Both the position numbers and the translations under genes were made by a program. The notes under the pieces are model-generated. The model was not told the DNA's origin, did not search any database, and saw only the letters and a program-made list of their open reading frames with translations. Positions 11,858 through 25,159 of a DNA stretch of 64,000 nucleotides are shown one piece after another (the first letter of the stretch is position 1; every line of letters starts with the position of its first letter). The DNA is from Tetrahymena thermophila SB210 (taxonomy: Eukaryota; Ciliophora; Oligohymenophorea; Hymenostomatida; Tetrahymenidae): assembly GCF_000189635.1 (NCBI RefSeq), contig NW_002476121.1, forward strand, positions 186,001 to 250,000. The letters run 5' to 3'.

Positions 11858-12777
11858 AAAAATAATTTGTATCTCAATCCTTAAAAAGTATAAAATTTAG
11901 ATGGATCTAAAGAATGTAAATATATTAAATGAGTTACATTCAAAAATGTAATAAAAATAATAAGAAATTATCATAAAAAAAATTAAATTATTGATCAATA
12001 AAGAATTCTTAAAATAATAATACCTATCTATCAACTATAATAACAGTATAATTAATAATAATTAAAGAAAATAAACTTAAAATGTAAAATGATTGTATAT
12101 GATTAATATTTTAATGTAGTTAGTTATAACATTTTTAGTTAAGTAATTTAAGTTCCTAAAATATATTCATTATTAAATTTATTTTATATGAAAACATATT
12201 TTTTAAATAATTAAAAATGGATTGATATCATTAAAAAGAATATGATATTATTCAGTGTGTGTTAAATAATTTATGTTCCTAAATCAATATTCCCTCATTA
12301 TAGAATTTTTAATCAAAATTCATTTTTTGAGATTATAAAAATTGATTGATATGATTAAAAAATAAATAATAATATTCAGTGTATCAATAATTTATCCCAC
12401 ATATTATATAAATCAAATGAAGTTGTATCTTTGAGTTTATCTTTTCACCTATTTTTATACAATTATAATATTATCTTTGTCATTAAATACTGCAATGAAA
12501 GTATGAGTTATTTATTTAGATCAAAATATTTTAAATTAACAGTAAATATTAAATTTCAATTTACTTTCTATATCAACATTAACATAATAAAATTAAATAT
12601 ATTTGATTTTGTCTAATTTTTTATGGATAGTATGCAACTATCTGTATGTATAATATTTTTTCAACTTTTTATTTTGATTGATTTAACTTAAAAAAAATTT
12701 ATTATTAAATTCAAGCTTATTTAAAAAAAAAGAAGTATATTTGTGTCAATTAATCTTTAAAAAATTAAATATCAGAA
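11858..12777. other. AT-rich intergenic DNA with a diverged duplication
   Basis: No coding signal apart from a short Leu/Ile/Phe-rich frame at 12431-12616 of intergenic composition. Contains two diverged copies of a segment, listed separately. Confidence 0.5.
12140..12396. repeat. diverged tandem duplication, two copies
   Basis: Two neighbouring units share the same order of short blocks: a block like AATTTAAGTTCCTAAA or AATTTATGTTCCTAAA, then GGATTGATATCATTAAAAA or TGATTGATATGATTAAAAA, then ATATTATTCAGTGTGTG or TAATATTCAGTGTATC. The blocks start near 12147, 12219 and 12247 in copy one, and near 12270, 12340 and 12370 in copy two, so the unit is roughly 120 nt. Confidence 0.6.
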
Positions 12778-15700
12778 ATGAAATAAGAAGATATGCGTTA
12801 GAATGTAAGTGACTCAAAAGAGGAACCTGGCTTTTAACATGACACAAAAATTTAAACATTCAAATATATGCCTTATAGCTAAAAAAATAAAAATATGCCT
12901 GCTAAAATCATTTATTAAAAGGAGCCTGATAGATTAAAACTTTAAATTTAAGAAGATATTATAGACATTAGCAATGAATTAAAAGGAAAATAAAAACAAA
13001 ATTTTGATTCGCCTTCAAAAATAATAGGCCAATAGTTTTTTAAAATTTAATAGGATGAATTAAGTGGAAATTAAATGAAAGACTTTAGATAGAAATAAGC
13101 TTCAGTTGGCTAAAACCCAAATAAGCTAAGTTAAAATTATTCAACAGGAGAATTTAATTAGAGCAAAAAGATATCATAAATTGTGGAGTAGTAAATGAGT
13201 AATTTATAAAACACATTTACTACTTAGATTATTAAAAAAAGTACGAACTTAGATTTTGATTTATCTAGATCACTCAAAAATAATTTTACTCATAGCAAAG
13301 ACCAAAGCACTTAAAATTATTTAAAAAGAAAATCTGTTGTAGAAATTAAAAGCTCAGCATAGCAAAACTTGGATAACTTGGTATCACCTTCGTCTAATAA
13401 ATCTAATCAGTAAGTTATTTTAATGGATTTGTTATTTTTTAATTTTATGAAAAATCAACAGGTATTCATTCTTTAAAGCAGTAGAGCCAGATTAGACAAC
13501 AAAATAAACATAAGTAAGGCATTCAAGCTTAGATTCAAAACCTAGATATTAAAATAATATTTAACTACCTTCATTAGTAAATAATAATTCTAACTCACCA
13601 TCAGCAACTTAGAAAGGCTATAATATTTAAAATTAAAATAATTCAAATAGTTTTTAAAATAGTAATAAATCCATCTCTTATCGAAACCATAGATCTTCAT
13701 TTCTTTCTTATTTTAGTAACTAAGGCGAAACAGCAAACTCAACTCCTACTAATAACACTAACAAATATAGTTTACATATTAAAGATAATATTTATTAATA
13801 GCTAGAATAGAAGCAATTTATATAAGGAAGTGTTAATAATTATGAAAATCGAGCTTCTCCTAATAATTCAAAATTTTAATCTATTTTTAGTTAAAGTCAA
13901 TAAAAATAAGATACTTACAATGCTATATTTAATAAATATGAAAAGAGCTTTTAATAGGGAGATGAATATTTAAGTAACAGAAGAAAGTCAAATTTATAAA
14001 GTAGTAAAGTATCATTATCTAACCCAACTACACCTTAAAATAGCAAATAAAATTTCAATAAGCAAAACTAAAATTCTTAATTTTATAGAATGAGTTTTTA
14101 ATAGCAGTATGGAACTCCTAAAATGACAAATCTTGAAAAATTAGAAATAGATTCAGATAAATTCACTTTTGATTAATTTTAGGCAGATTAAAAAAGTTAG
14201 AATAATGCTCAATACCACTTTTAATAGTTATCAAATAGTAATAATATAAATGAAAATTATTTGTCCGATAATTAAAACATTAAAAATGATTAAAATAGCT
14301 CTGATCATTCTTTACATAATGAAAAATAAGTTTAAGTAAATTAAGGTAGTACTAATAAGCAATCTCCAAGTTTGGTTAATATTGCAAACTTATCAGAAAG
14401 CACTAATTTAACTTACAATTAAAATTAAGGAAATGCTGATAATTTATAATTAAAAATCAGTAATAATGAATTTTTTAATGAAATTAAATCTCCTGGATAA
14501 TAGTCTTAATCTATAACTTTAACTTCAATAAGCTTTAAAGATTTTGAATCTATAAAAACCTAATGCCTGAAAATAATCAAAGATTAGCTTTTTTCTGAAG
14601 ATTATCATAAGCATTCTTTTGAAAATGCAGCAGAAATTCCACATAATCAGTAAACAGATACTATCGTGAAGTTTGTTTCTCTTTGCTTAGAAGAATTACA
14701 ACAAGATTTTTTTTATCACCAAATTGATCATTCTAATCCTTCTTTTGTTAATTTTAAAGAAATTGAAACCCCTAATTAGTTTTCTTTTAACCAGCTAAGT
14801 ATTTAATCAATTAACCACAGTGTAAATTGGCCTAAACTTTCTTTTTAATACCCTTAAAAGTTTTGCTAAACTTTTGTTGAGAGAGTAACTTCTTTACTTG
14901 AATAAAATGATATATTGAAAAAAAGGATTTAGTATGTAAAAAGATTGGTTTCTTATAATTTCAGGAAATATTTTTGCTATAAAGATTTTATAAGTGAGAT
15001 TAAAGGTACTTAGAATTTAAATAATATAATAGAAAAAATCATTAAAAATATATAGAAATTTTACAATAACTAGCAAATTATAGGCTACTTTTCAGACATT
15101 AAATCTGTTTCATATTGTTTACTTGAAGGAGATAAAATGGGCATTGATAAAATTATAAATAAGCATATAATTTTTCCTAATTTTGTAAATTAATTATCAA
15201 TTCAACATGAAAATGAGAATGATTTATCTACCCAATAAGAAAATATAAAAATTGAGATACAATAAAATTAAAATATGTCTAACTAGTTGAAAGAAAATAC
15301 AGAAAACAAATAAAATGAAAAATTATCTTCTTCTAAATTATACTAATTGACTGGGATCAAAGCAAGAAAAAATAATCACTCTTCAACTAAAGATAAAGAA
15401 TTACCTGGGTAGTGGAAGTTCAATCCAGTTAGTTTTTTTGATATAAAAATAAATATTTTTAATACACTTATTGAAGAAGAGTTTGTTTCAAGTCACTCTA
15501 TTATGAAGATATTAGAGTAGATTGAGACCTTGAGATATGGTACTTTTAGATGCTTTTTTGGAAATGACATAGTACTAAGCTACTCGGAACACGTAAAAAA
15601 CATTCTAAATTTAATACCTGAGAATCACTTACATTTAATTCTTAATAATTCTTCTTAAGGAAATATAAAAAGAGATTTTTAGTTATTTTTTAATTAATTT

Positions 15701-16261
15701 TGTGAACACATCTTTGTTGAAAATAGTTCTACCTAATAGTTAAAAAGCTTATGTGTTAGCTAAAACATTAACTTGAACACTGAAACTTTCTTCCTATTAG
15801 AAAATCAAATTAATTATATAATTAATGCAATGAAAATAATACCTCTATGTTAACGTAAAGATATCAAGTATAAATTATAAAAATTAAAACGCTCGCTAAA
15901 TTTATCAGATATTTTTGATAACGTTTATGATAATTTAATTGAAATAGTAAACGAGTTATAAGTCTACAGTGATAAGCAATTCGCTTAAAATAAGTAGTAT
16001 ACTGATGAATAAATAAAATCCATTAAATCTAATTTTAAATATTTCTAATATCTACTACATACTGTTTTATGTACTGAAGGTGCCTTTTCAAATTATGACA
16101 TGGGTTTTGCGTTCTCAGAGCATAACGTAAAAGAGGATTCTTTAAATTTCTGGATTAAATACTTAAAAAGAATATTATAAAAATACAACATTAAAAATGC
16201 AGTTATTAGTAGTATAGAATAAATTCTTATTGAAATTATCTAAAATAAAGTATTTATATGA
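12778..16261 (+). CDS. Gln/Asn-rich protein, tandem family member 1
   Basis: First of three same-strand neighbours of one family. One intron (13410-13461, GTAAGT..AACAG) leaves 1143 residues. Residues 1 to about 550 are low-complexity Gln/Asn/Ser/Lys sequence. From about residue 580 a helical region begins with IVKFVSLCLEELQQDFFYH. Within it, EIKGTQNLNNIIEKIIKNIQ matches the position of LLLEIGGIRRLKVILSNIAD in member 3, and TLIEEEFVSSHSIMKILEQI matches member 3's ELSKEEYIPWESKLILLQRL. A second Gln/Asn/Lys-rich stretch (about residues 790-870) interrupts the domain. The end has FAFSEHNVKEDSLNFWIKYL, comparable to LKHYNFTQKHYYFWIKSIKR in member 3. No known domain recognised; function unknown. 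TAA and TAG are very abundant as Gln codons. Confidence 0.85.
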
Positions 16262-16906
16262 TATTTTAATAATAGAATCTTATTAATATTTATTTTTAAT
16301 TTTTTACAATCTATTTAATACTTATCATAAGATGAATTCTATTTTCTAAACTTAATTTTATTTAATTTTCTATCTTTATATTCATATATACTATAGAATC
16401 TCATTCATTAGCTCTTTACCCCGATGTCCATGATTGTTTTTTTGGTAAATCAAATTATTCTAATCCAAAAAATTTTTTTATACTTTTAATTTTGCACAAC
16501 CATATAATATATAGTAAATTGATAACTCAGTAAATAAATTGAAATCGATTTTATGATGTAAATGTGTGGATATAAATTGAAGATTTAGTCCAAAAATTTG
16601 TGGTATTAAAATCATTGCACAAATATTGCTTTTTTACACATAGGATTAATTTTATTGAAAGTTTTCATTTATTTTATAAAATATTTTTTTAGATTTAACA
16701 TCTTAATATATTTGTATTTTTATAAATTATAAAGCAAACATAAATAATTAAAAAAATAAAAAATAATATTATTGCTACTTGTTTATTTAATACTATTACT
16801 TAGTAATTTGTCATATAATTAAATCTGATTGTACATACTATCATTAAAAATCACAATAAATAATAAATTATTATAAATTAAAGATAAAATCTAAAAATTT
16901 ATAAAT
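16262..16906. other. AT-rich spacer between tandem family genes 1 and 2
   Basis: No coding signal in either direction. It must contain the 3' UTR of one gene and the promoter of the next. Confidence 0.5.
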
Positions 16907-19864
16907 ATGAATACCATTCAACAAAAATCTAGATATTTAGACTTATAGAATAATAGTTAAATTGATACATATGACTAAAGGCCTTACATAAACTAAATGA
17001 TTAGCAGTTCCTCTCAACTAGATTTGAAAGACATTTAAAAATTAAAGAGATTCAAAAGCTTTTCAAACTAAAAATCATTACATTAAAACAATGATGAACG
17101 TTATTAGTAATATATTATTAAAATTTTATATAAAATTAACTTTACTTTTAAAAACAGCTCGCCTTAAAAATAAATGATCCAAAGTTTGAAAAGGTAATAA
17201 TCTCCTCTTTAGTAAATGCGCTCTATTTAATAAGAACATACTTAGTAGTTCTACTCAAAAAAAGGAAGTATGGAAGAATTTCATAGCAATAACAAAACTG
17301 AAATGATTGATAAAAAATATAAAGCAGAGAATACTAAAAATTATCAACAAGAAAACAGTAATTGTAGAAGCATTTATAACTTAGGTAATAATTCACCTGT
17401 TAAGATAGATAAAAGTTTAGTAAAGTAAGATATAGATTTACCCAAATTAAAATCTGAAAGTTAGAATACAGAAGAATAGTAGAAATCTCCACTCTCTAAA
17501 AAAAATTAAAGGTGTGATAACTAATAAGATTTAGGTTTCAAATTTATTAGAGAGAGGCATAAAAATAGCTCATTAATCGAATCAAATTTTTAAGGATATA
17601 TCAAAAGAAGCTAGAATTCCTCAAGACACTTAAGCCCTTCTATATAAGACTTTTAAAATATTAAACACAGTAAGATTTAGTTGTATTAGGTGACTGATAG
17701 AGTAAATAATTCTAATACTAAAGATACCGCTAAATATTCTTTAAATTCATCAATTTTACTTAATTAACCATAAAATAAGATGATTGGAATTTCTAGTGTT
17801 ATATAAGGATTGACTTAAAACTTAAACTAGAATGAGATATAAAAACAGTAATCTTATATTTAACTCTAGTTATCTACCAATAGAAGTATTAGGAAATCAA
17901 TGTCATAGCTTAGATCAAATAAAAAAGTAGAGAGCCCGGAAAAACAAAACGAAAATAGCTAGTTAGATAAATCAGATTATGAAACAACGCCATTTAATTA
18001 TAATTATACTTAAAAGAGAAAATCAAAACTTGGAAATATTAATCTTTTAGGGAAGCTGGATTCAAACATTTTTCCAATGTAGTAAACTTTTAAAATAAAT
18101 TTATAATAAGAAGAATAGAAAAGCTAAAATGACTTTAGTCCTTAAGTTTTAAATAAGAATGATAATAATTCAGACCACAATTCACCCATTTTTAAAATCA
18201 GGAAAAGATTAAATTCATAAGAACATGGGCAATTTTCAAATTGTATTTAGTAAAATTTTTTCTCTAATCTAAAAAAGGTATAAGTTGATTAAGATTTAAC
18301 TCCATAATCGTTAAACGAATTAGATAATAGTTCACCTCTACTAAAATAAGAAAATAAAAATAAATAACCTAACTAAATATCTTCGATGGAGCTAATTGCT
18401 GCATATAATTAAGATGACAGGAAAGTTTAGAAATAAATTCTATTGAGGCAGGAAATATAAAAAATAGCTGAAAAAGCTATACCTAGATTTATCAAGCTAT
18501 GTATAGAAAAAAACCCTGATTGCTAAGAACTAATGATTATTTGTAATTAAGGTATGACTATTGAAAAATTTTGTGATAAATTAGGAAAGCTTGTAACTTA
18601 TTGTATAAATAACTAATCTGTAAAAATAACGTCTTTTAACTAGATAAAATTATCGTTAAGTTTGAGTGAATAAATTCTTATTTTCTTACAACAATTTTTT
18701 TTGGAAAATAATTTGAATTTTTAGTTTTTTGAAGAATTTAGCTAAAAGTTCAGAAATATGCAGATGCAGCTAAGCTAAAAATAAATAAATCTTTTTCAAG
18801 AACTAGGAGGTAAAAGGAGGATAGAATATATCGTTGAAGCTATCATAAAAAAGTTAGACAAAACGTATAATCTTTAACTTCAAACAAAATTAAGCTCAAT
18901 AATTGATTTTTCATTGAATCTACTGACTGTGAATTCTGTAGCAGTAGATGAGAATATAAGAGTTTTTAAAGATTATATTAATACTTTTGGAGGAGTAGCT
19001 AATAAATCTATGTATACAAGCTAGTATTTTTTTAGTGTTAAATACTAAATTTTTAGAGAAATTTTATTTGAAAGAGACATCCCTTGGAGAGTTAAGATGC
19101 TGATTATTGATGAATTTGAAAAGTTAAGATATAAATATTTTGGAGATATGCATGGGTTGGGTGAATCTGTTTCGTTTATTGAATTAGCTACAAAAATATA
19201 ACAAAATATGAATGAATAACATTGGAGCAGAATAGGATATAACTAAAAAAATTAAAATAGTTAGAAGAGCTTTTTGATAGATTTATTAAGGTTAATATTA
19301 GAGGGAGAAAATGCTACGTCTTTTAAGAGATTCCTTGAAATAAATTAAGTAAATATAAATAATGAAACAATACCAATAATTGAAAGTCTAATTAAGGGAA
19401 TATTAATCAAAGAAAAAATATTACCATTACTAACTAAGTTAGATTTTGATTTAAAATTTTAAAAAATAAAGAGATATTTAGGGTTTGAGTGCTCATAGAG
19501 CTATCTGATTTACAATATTGATAACATATAAATTGAGATGTAAAAATGGATTTAATAAAATAATAAAATTAATAAAATAGATGATCAAACATCTAAAAAA
19601 TACGAAGACTTAGATTATTTCTTTCTGCTTTTATCTTCAGTTTTTGAAGATATTTGTACCTATCACTTAGCAGACTCTGTCTATGCCCAAGAAATTTTAA
19701 AAGTTGATCTTCATTTAATATAGTTTTAGTTAAAGGCATTAAAAAGAGTGCTTATTTAAACTTATATCACAGCAGGTAGCTCAGATTCATCAAAATACTT
19801 GGCTGATATAAATTTATTAACATCTTATATGATGAAATACTTTAATGATTTTAAATTATTTTGA
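16907..19864 (+). CDS. Gln/Asn-rich protein, tandem family member 2
   Basis: One intron (17107-17157, GTAATA..AACAG) leaves 968 residues starting MNTIQQKSRYLDLQ. The first half is Gln/Ser/Lys-rich disordered sequence. The helical half contains KAIPRFIKLCIEKNPDCQEL, then NLFQELGGKRRIEYIVEAII, equivalent to LLLEIGGIRRLKVILSNIAD of member 3, and ILFERDIPWRVKMLIIDEFE with LRYKYFGDMHGLGE, equivalent to LSKEEYIPWESKLILL with FRFDNFRDLYNLPE. These paired motifs at like spacing show common descent. The intron lies at a similar early position to that of member 1 and is of almost equal size. The family is unknown to me; an armadillo/HEAT-like or MIF4G-like helical fold is possible but not shown. Confidence 0.87.
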
Positions 19865-20352
19865 AACCTCTTTTTTGAAGTTTTATTTTTATTTGAGCTC
19901 TTAAAATTATAATTTTGTTGTAAATTTCTTATCTAATAAAATAAAATTTATTCTGTATTTAAAAATATAATTTACAAACACATTTTTCATTAGTTTAAGT
20001 TGATTGCGTTAAATTGCTTTTATAATATCTTTAATAAAATTTTGCAAAACAACATATTTAATTAATTTGTTTAGATTTCTGATAAAAAAAGTAGTTTATG
20101 TTCGAAGATCAAATTTGTGAATCATGAATAGAAATCAAAAAAGAAACTTTTTGTTACTTTTTATATTTTTGATTTATTAATTTTCATTAACTCATACAAA
20201 AGAAATCAGTCAATCTATCAATCTATCAATCAATTAATCAATTAATCAATCAATCACTTATTCAGACAAATAAATAACTAAATATTATTACTCATAAATT
20301 ATAATTAAGCAAAATTATAAATAACTTGAATTTTTCTAAGGTTTAAGGAATA
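19865..20352. other. AT-rich spacer with simple repeats
   Basis: Spacer between tandem family genes 2 and 3; holds the tetranucleotide repeat block listed next. No coding signal. Confidence 0.5.
20208..20258. repeat. TCTA/TCAA/TTAA tetranucleotide microsatellite
   Basis: A run of imperfect 4-bp units: CAATCTAT repeated, then CAATTAAT repeated, then CAATCAAT. Length variation by slippage is likely. Confidence 0.8.
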
Positions 20353-22914
20353 ATGTTTTCTTAAATAGAAGTACAAAAATATTATTAAGACAGATTATGG
20401 AAAGAAACAATAAATAAGCGAAAGCAGTACTATCCAAAATAGCATTTAGGTGAAAGCAAGTATAAAGAAGATTGGTATAATTAAAAGAACATAATATACC
20501 CTAAGAAATCTTTTTTAGACAAGATTAAGCTCAAATAAGAGTTATATAAATTCAGATAGAATGCAGAGAATTTATCTTAACTAAAATCTTCTATTCATGG
20601 ACCTGCTAAGTAAGTCAATCTAAATGGGTATTTTGATTCTAATTCAGATAATTCAAGCAATTTAGATTCAAGGCTGCTACTAAGAGGTAGCTTAAGCAAT
20701 TCTCCAAATAAATTAAATGCAATAAATAACAATTATTACTTGAAGTAAAATTCTCCTATCTCGCTTCCACCAATTAGATAAGGAAACGGGCTTGGATAAA
20801 TTGCGTAAACTTTGTAAACATAAGAAAATTATCCAGTACTGACAAAAAATTTTAGTTAACCAAACATCTTGAATATGTAACAATAATAGTATTTAAATGG
20901 GTAAAGAGGTAAACATTAGCAAACAGTTCCAAATTCTTAAAGTAACCAAAGTTTATTTATTACAAAGTAATAGTAATCTGATTCTAAGCTTAATGTAGAA
21001 AGTTAAAATCATTTATAGAGTGATATTTCATCATTAAATTATGGGGAAAATATTAATGATATCTCTTAGTTTGATAACTATTATCATCAATAATAACTAT
21101 ATGATAAATAGTAAGCCACCTCACCTCCAAAGTAATTAAATATCCCTAGGATAGCGATAAATAATATTAATCATAGAAATAGTGCTGGAGGTATAAGCTA
21201 AAATTCAAATGATTATTAATAATAAATTCTCTAAGACTCATTAACACTTACACCTACACCTATGGGAGATGTTTCGTATGCCAAAAGAGTATAAAATTCA
21301 CCATTCAGCAAATATGTTGATGGCCAAGAAGATGGTGTTTCTCAATCTCAAGTTTCATAAAATAACCAATCTAATTCTAGCCAAAAGAAAATAAAAGGTT
21401 TAAAAGGAAAAGATAAATAGTCATCTTAATAGTCAACTTAAATAAATTTTTCATAAATGAATGGTGTTGAAAAATTCTCATATTTGGTCAGTAAACTCGG
21501 AGATACACAAACTAGATTTATCACAATGGTTGAATAGGATAATGAACTTTAAATGATATTTGAGAACCTTATTGCTTTAAAATTAAATGATCTTTCTAAA
21601 CTTTTCATTAAGTTTTTTAGATTTTGTTTAGAAAAGCTTGTGTTTGGTGATAACAGTAAAAATGTAAATAAAAGTTCTTTTTCTCAGTAGTAGCCTATAG
21701 TTAAAGATATTGGAAAAATTGATCCTCGTATTTTTAAAAAGATCAGCATTTCCTAAGGATTAGTTAAACCCTTAGAAAATTTTTTTGCAGAAGAGTTGGA
21801 AAAAGTAGAATTTCATAAAGAGGTAGCTAAATTTCGCTTAATTTGGAAAGAAATGTGTGAAAAGCATTTAATCGTTCATAATTTACTTTTGGAAATAGGA
21901 GGAATAAGAAGACTTAAAGTAATATTATCAAATATAGCAGATAACTTGTAAAAACACTACTCTATTAAATTTACTTCTTCGTAGCTTGAAGATATTTTTA
22001 ACTTTGCTTAGGCTATTTTTTAAGATAACCAAAACATCACTTCAAGTCTTTTATTGAAATACAGGTAATAATTATTGAGGAATAGAGGAACGCTTAATTT
22101 TTAAAGAGTAACCTTTGTTGACCTCTTTATAATTAAGCATTTTGTTTTTTTAGAGCTATCGAAGGAAGAATATATTCCTTGGGAATCAAAACTAATTTTA
22201 CTTTAGAGATTGGAGTCGTTTAGATTTGATAATTTTAGGGATTTGTATAATTTACCTGAATAAGCAGAAATTATTTAGCACTTAAAAAATTTTATCCCTT
22301 AAGCTTTAGTAAGTTAATTTTAATTTAATACAAAAGACGCACTTGAATAATTCTTTGTTCAATTAACAGATAATTTATTGGGTAGTGGAAATGCTTTAAA
22401 GTTTATAGAATATTTAAATCAAAGTGGATTGCCTTCCTCATATAATAATATAATAATGATGGAGCATTTAATCAAATCAAGTGTTTCACTTAGCAAAGAT
22501 ATTCCATAAATAATAAAAAAGATTATAGAGCACAAGTTTATTACATTAAAAAGAAATCTTTAGATATACACCAATTTTAATAGTGTAATCACAAAAGCTG
22601 ATGAAATCGTTAATAAAATGCATACTATGAATATCATTCTTTTAAAATATCTTAAAATTCCAGCTTCAGAACATCAAAAATACTTAGACATGAATCTTTT
22701 TTATCAAATTCTTGTAGAAGTGTGCTCCAAATTAGATGCTTTCTCCTTATAAGATTTATAGTATGGGTTAAAGCATTACAACTTCACCTAGAAACATTAC
22801 TATTTCTGGATAAAATCAATAAAAAGAGTACTTTTAGAAATGAAATACTCTATGGGTGATGTTTAAAATCTTGCTATTCACCTAGAAAAAATATACAACG
22901 ATTCAACTTTGTGA
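20353..22914 (+). CDS. Gln/Asn-rich protein, tandem family member 3
   Basis: Intronless, 853 residues, starting MFSQIEVQKYYQDRLWKETI. Residues 1 to about 365 are Gln/Asn/Ser-rich. The conserved helical part runs from about 370 to the end: EKFSYLVSKLGDTQTRFITM, LIALKLNDLSKLFIKFFRFC, LLLEIGGIRRLKVILSNIAD, KEEYIPWESKLILLQRLESF and the C-terminal KHYYFWIKSIKRVLLEMKYS. It aligns by motif order with members 1 and 2. The lack of the early intron sets it apart from the other two. No catalytic motif, signal peptide or membrane segment is seen. A scaffold or RNA-binding role would be speculation. Confidence 0.87.
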
Positions 22915-23365
22915 CTTTTTACATTAAAAAATTTATAAATTAATTTTGCTTAGAAATATGTAAAAAAATACTTTCTATTAAATTAGTTAAATTGTATTTA
23001 TGTAAATATATTTTATATTAATATTTATTCAAATATTAGTGCTTTATATTATGATAATCAACAAAGATTATATTTATCAATTTGTAAACAATAAATTAAT
23101 ATAATTTAAATAGCTATTTGAAAAAGAAATAATCAACACGATGATATAAAATTTAATTTATTTAATATTTTACCTAAATTAAAAATATGAAAAAATAAAT
23201 TTTTTACTGCTATTTTTGTATAATTGATAAAAAAAAATGTAAAAATTATTTTTATTTTATTTCCAAAATACATCACAAAAAATTTTAAAGAAAGTTAAAG
23301 AAAAGCAATTTTATTTAACTAGTCTATGATCCCTTAAATTTTCAGTAATTATTTAAAAAATATTT
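22915..23365. other. AT-rich spacer between convergent genes
   Basis: Nothing recognised; 3' flanks of a plus-strand and a minus-strand gene. Confidence 0.5.
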
Positions 23366-25159
23366 TCAAATTTTGTAAAAATTTTTTATAATTTCACTAA
23401 TTTATTCTTTAGATAATTAAACTTTATATAACAGAGGAATTATTATTCTGACTAATCGTTTTTTCTCAAAACATGACTTTTTGAATATTTGTAAGCAAAC
23501 ATCTTCTGTTTTAGAAATATGGTTATTATAGTTTTCGTCTTAATATACCTTGAAAGAATCTTTACAATATTCAAAGCCTGAAACCCTTCCAATACAGTGT
23601 ATTATGTTTTTAAATTTGAAGTAAAAATTAAAGAGTTTGATAGGATCATTTTAAAAAATTTATTACATTGTCAATTTAGAACATCTTTAAACCATACTAC
23701 CTTACTTATATATTAGTAATCTATTTAGCTAAATAGGATTCAGCTTGAAAAAGATATACTCTTCATATTAAATATCTAAACAGAGAAATCTTAAATAAAT
23801 TAACTAATTTATGACATCTGTAAATTTATTTAACTATTGCTTAGTGTAACAATTATTTCTTATTCTAATATTTAATGAAATTAAGTTGTTTATATTCTTT
23901 TGTAATATGCTTGCTAAATCAACTAAATTAGTTTCTTAATCTAATTTTAAAGTTAATTTTTTCAACGTTTTTTATTTAAGTAGAAAATTAAGGTTATTCA
24001 TTACATTTATTTTTGGTATGTCTTAATTCATTTCTCTAGCAGTGTTAGAGCTTTATGTATTTATAATTTAGCTTGATTAAACTGTACTTTTATTAATTAT
24101 TGCTGACAATTAAGCATCTAAGCTATTTTAATCTGAATAGTTAGAGTTTCCACCAGTGCTAAAAGCAAATTCTATAATATTTGTATAGTTTTTAAATATA
24201 TCTGAAAAATATTGAACAAGATTGCTTATCTTAGAAGCATTTTCTTTTGTATGCTATTCTACATATCTAGGAAATTTTATTCTAAATTTAATTGCTGGAT
24301 TAGAATTAAATAGTTATGGTAAGAACTAATTTAAATCTGTATCAAGAGGTATAAAGTCTAAACATTTTAAATTGAATGAGAATTACTTTAACTTAAACTA
24401 AATTATGCATTTTTATTTTTCTTAAATTTAATTTTCAGCATTTCCATTATTTTATGTATTATTTTCATTCCAAGCCAGTAATGATAAAATATTCAATAGA
24501 ATTTTGAAACTAACTTCTCCTTCGCAATATAAACAAAATCTTTGTAAATTTGTTAAAGAAGATATTGTTTATGCAAATAAGTACTCTGTTTCTTTATCTT
24601 CTTTTCTAAATACTGATTCTAAAAATTCCAAGCTTAAATGCTAAACCTAATTACTAACTTCAGCGATACTTTTTGCTATATTTTGGTAGTCGATATTTAC
24701 TTTAAATTTTAATCTTTTCATTTATTTGAACTGTTTAAATAAATTTATAATTTTTAACATTGACCTGTCATCATTATGTTCAATCCAAATAAAATGAATC
24801 ATAAAATCTTAAGTAAGCATTATTTAATTTATTATTTTTTGAATCAAATTAAGAAATTCTGCTGATTAAGTATCACAGTATTTATCGAATTCCATTTTTA
24901 TTTTTCTAACATTCTAAATACTTTAAAGAATTTCTAATGGTTAAAACCCTTCATCTAGAACAATTTATTCATTTTTTTTGTTTATATAAACTCTTTTCTA
25001 CCCTTCTACAATTATTTTACTGTTATCTTATTCATGCACTATATGGTCTGGTATCTTGTTAAACTATCCAAAATATAATTCAAGCTTTTATCCTTTTTTT
25101 ACAGGCTGAGGAATAACCTAAAATCTAATGTAATACTAACAATTTTTTTATGCACTCAT
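23366..25159 (-). CDS. leucine-rich hypothetical protein, LRR-like C-terminus
   Basis: Intronless, 597 residues from MSAQKNCQYYIRFQVIPQPV at 25159 to the TGA complement at 23366. The N-terminal part holds EFLNLIQKIINQIMLTQDFM and FMIHFIWIEHNDDRS. The C-terminal half has regularly spaced Leu/Ile with Asn/Lys, such as KTLKKLTLKLDQETNLVDLA, then NINNLISLNIRIRNNC, as in the degenerate leucine-rich repeats common in Tetrahymena. No kinase motif is seen, unlike the kinase gene at 35.6-37.2 kb, which has a similar leucine-rich tail. Function unknown. TAA and TAG as Gln throughout. Confidence 0.8.

Noticed and set aside
12778-22914. Calling the tandem family MIF4G or armadillo proteins
   Set aside because: Helical content and Gln-rich N-termini are suggestive only; no diagnostic motif was found.
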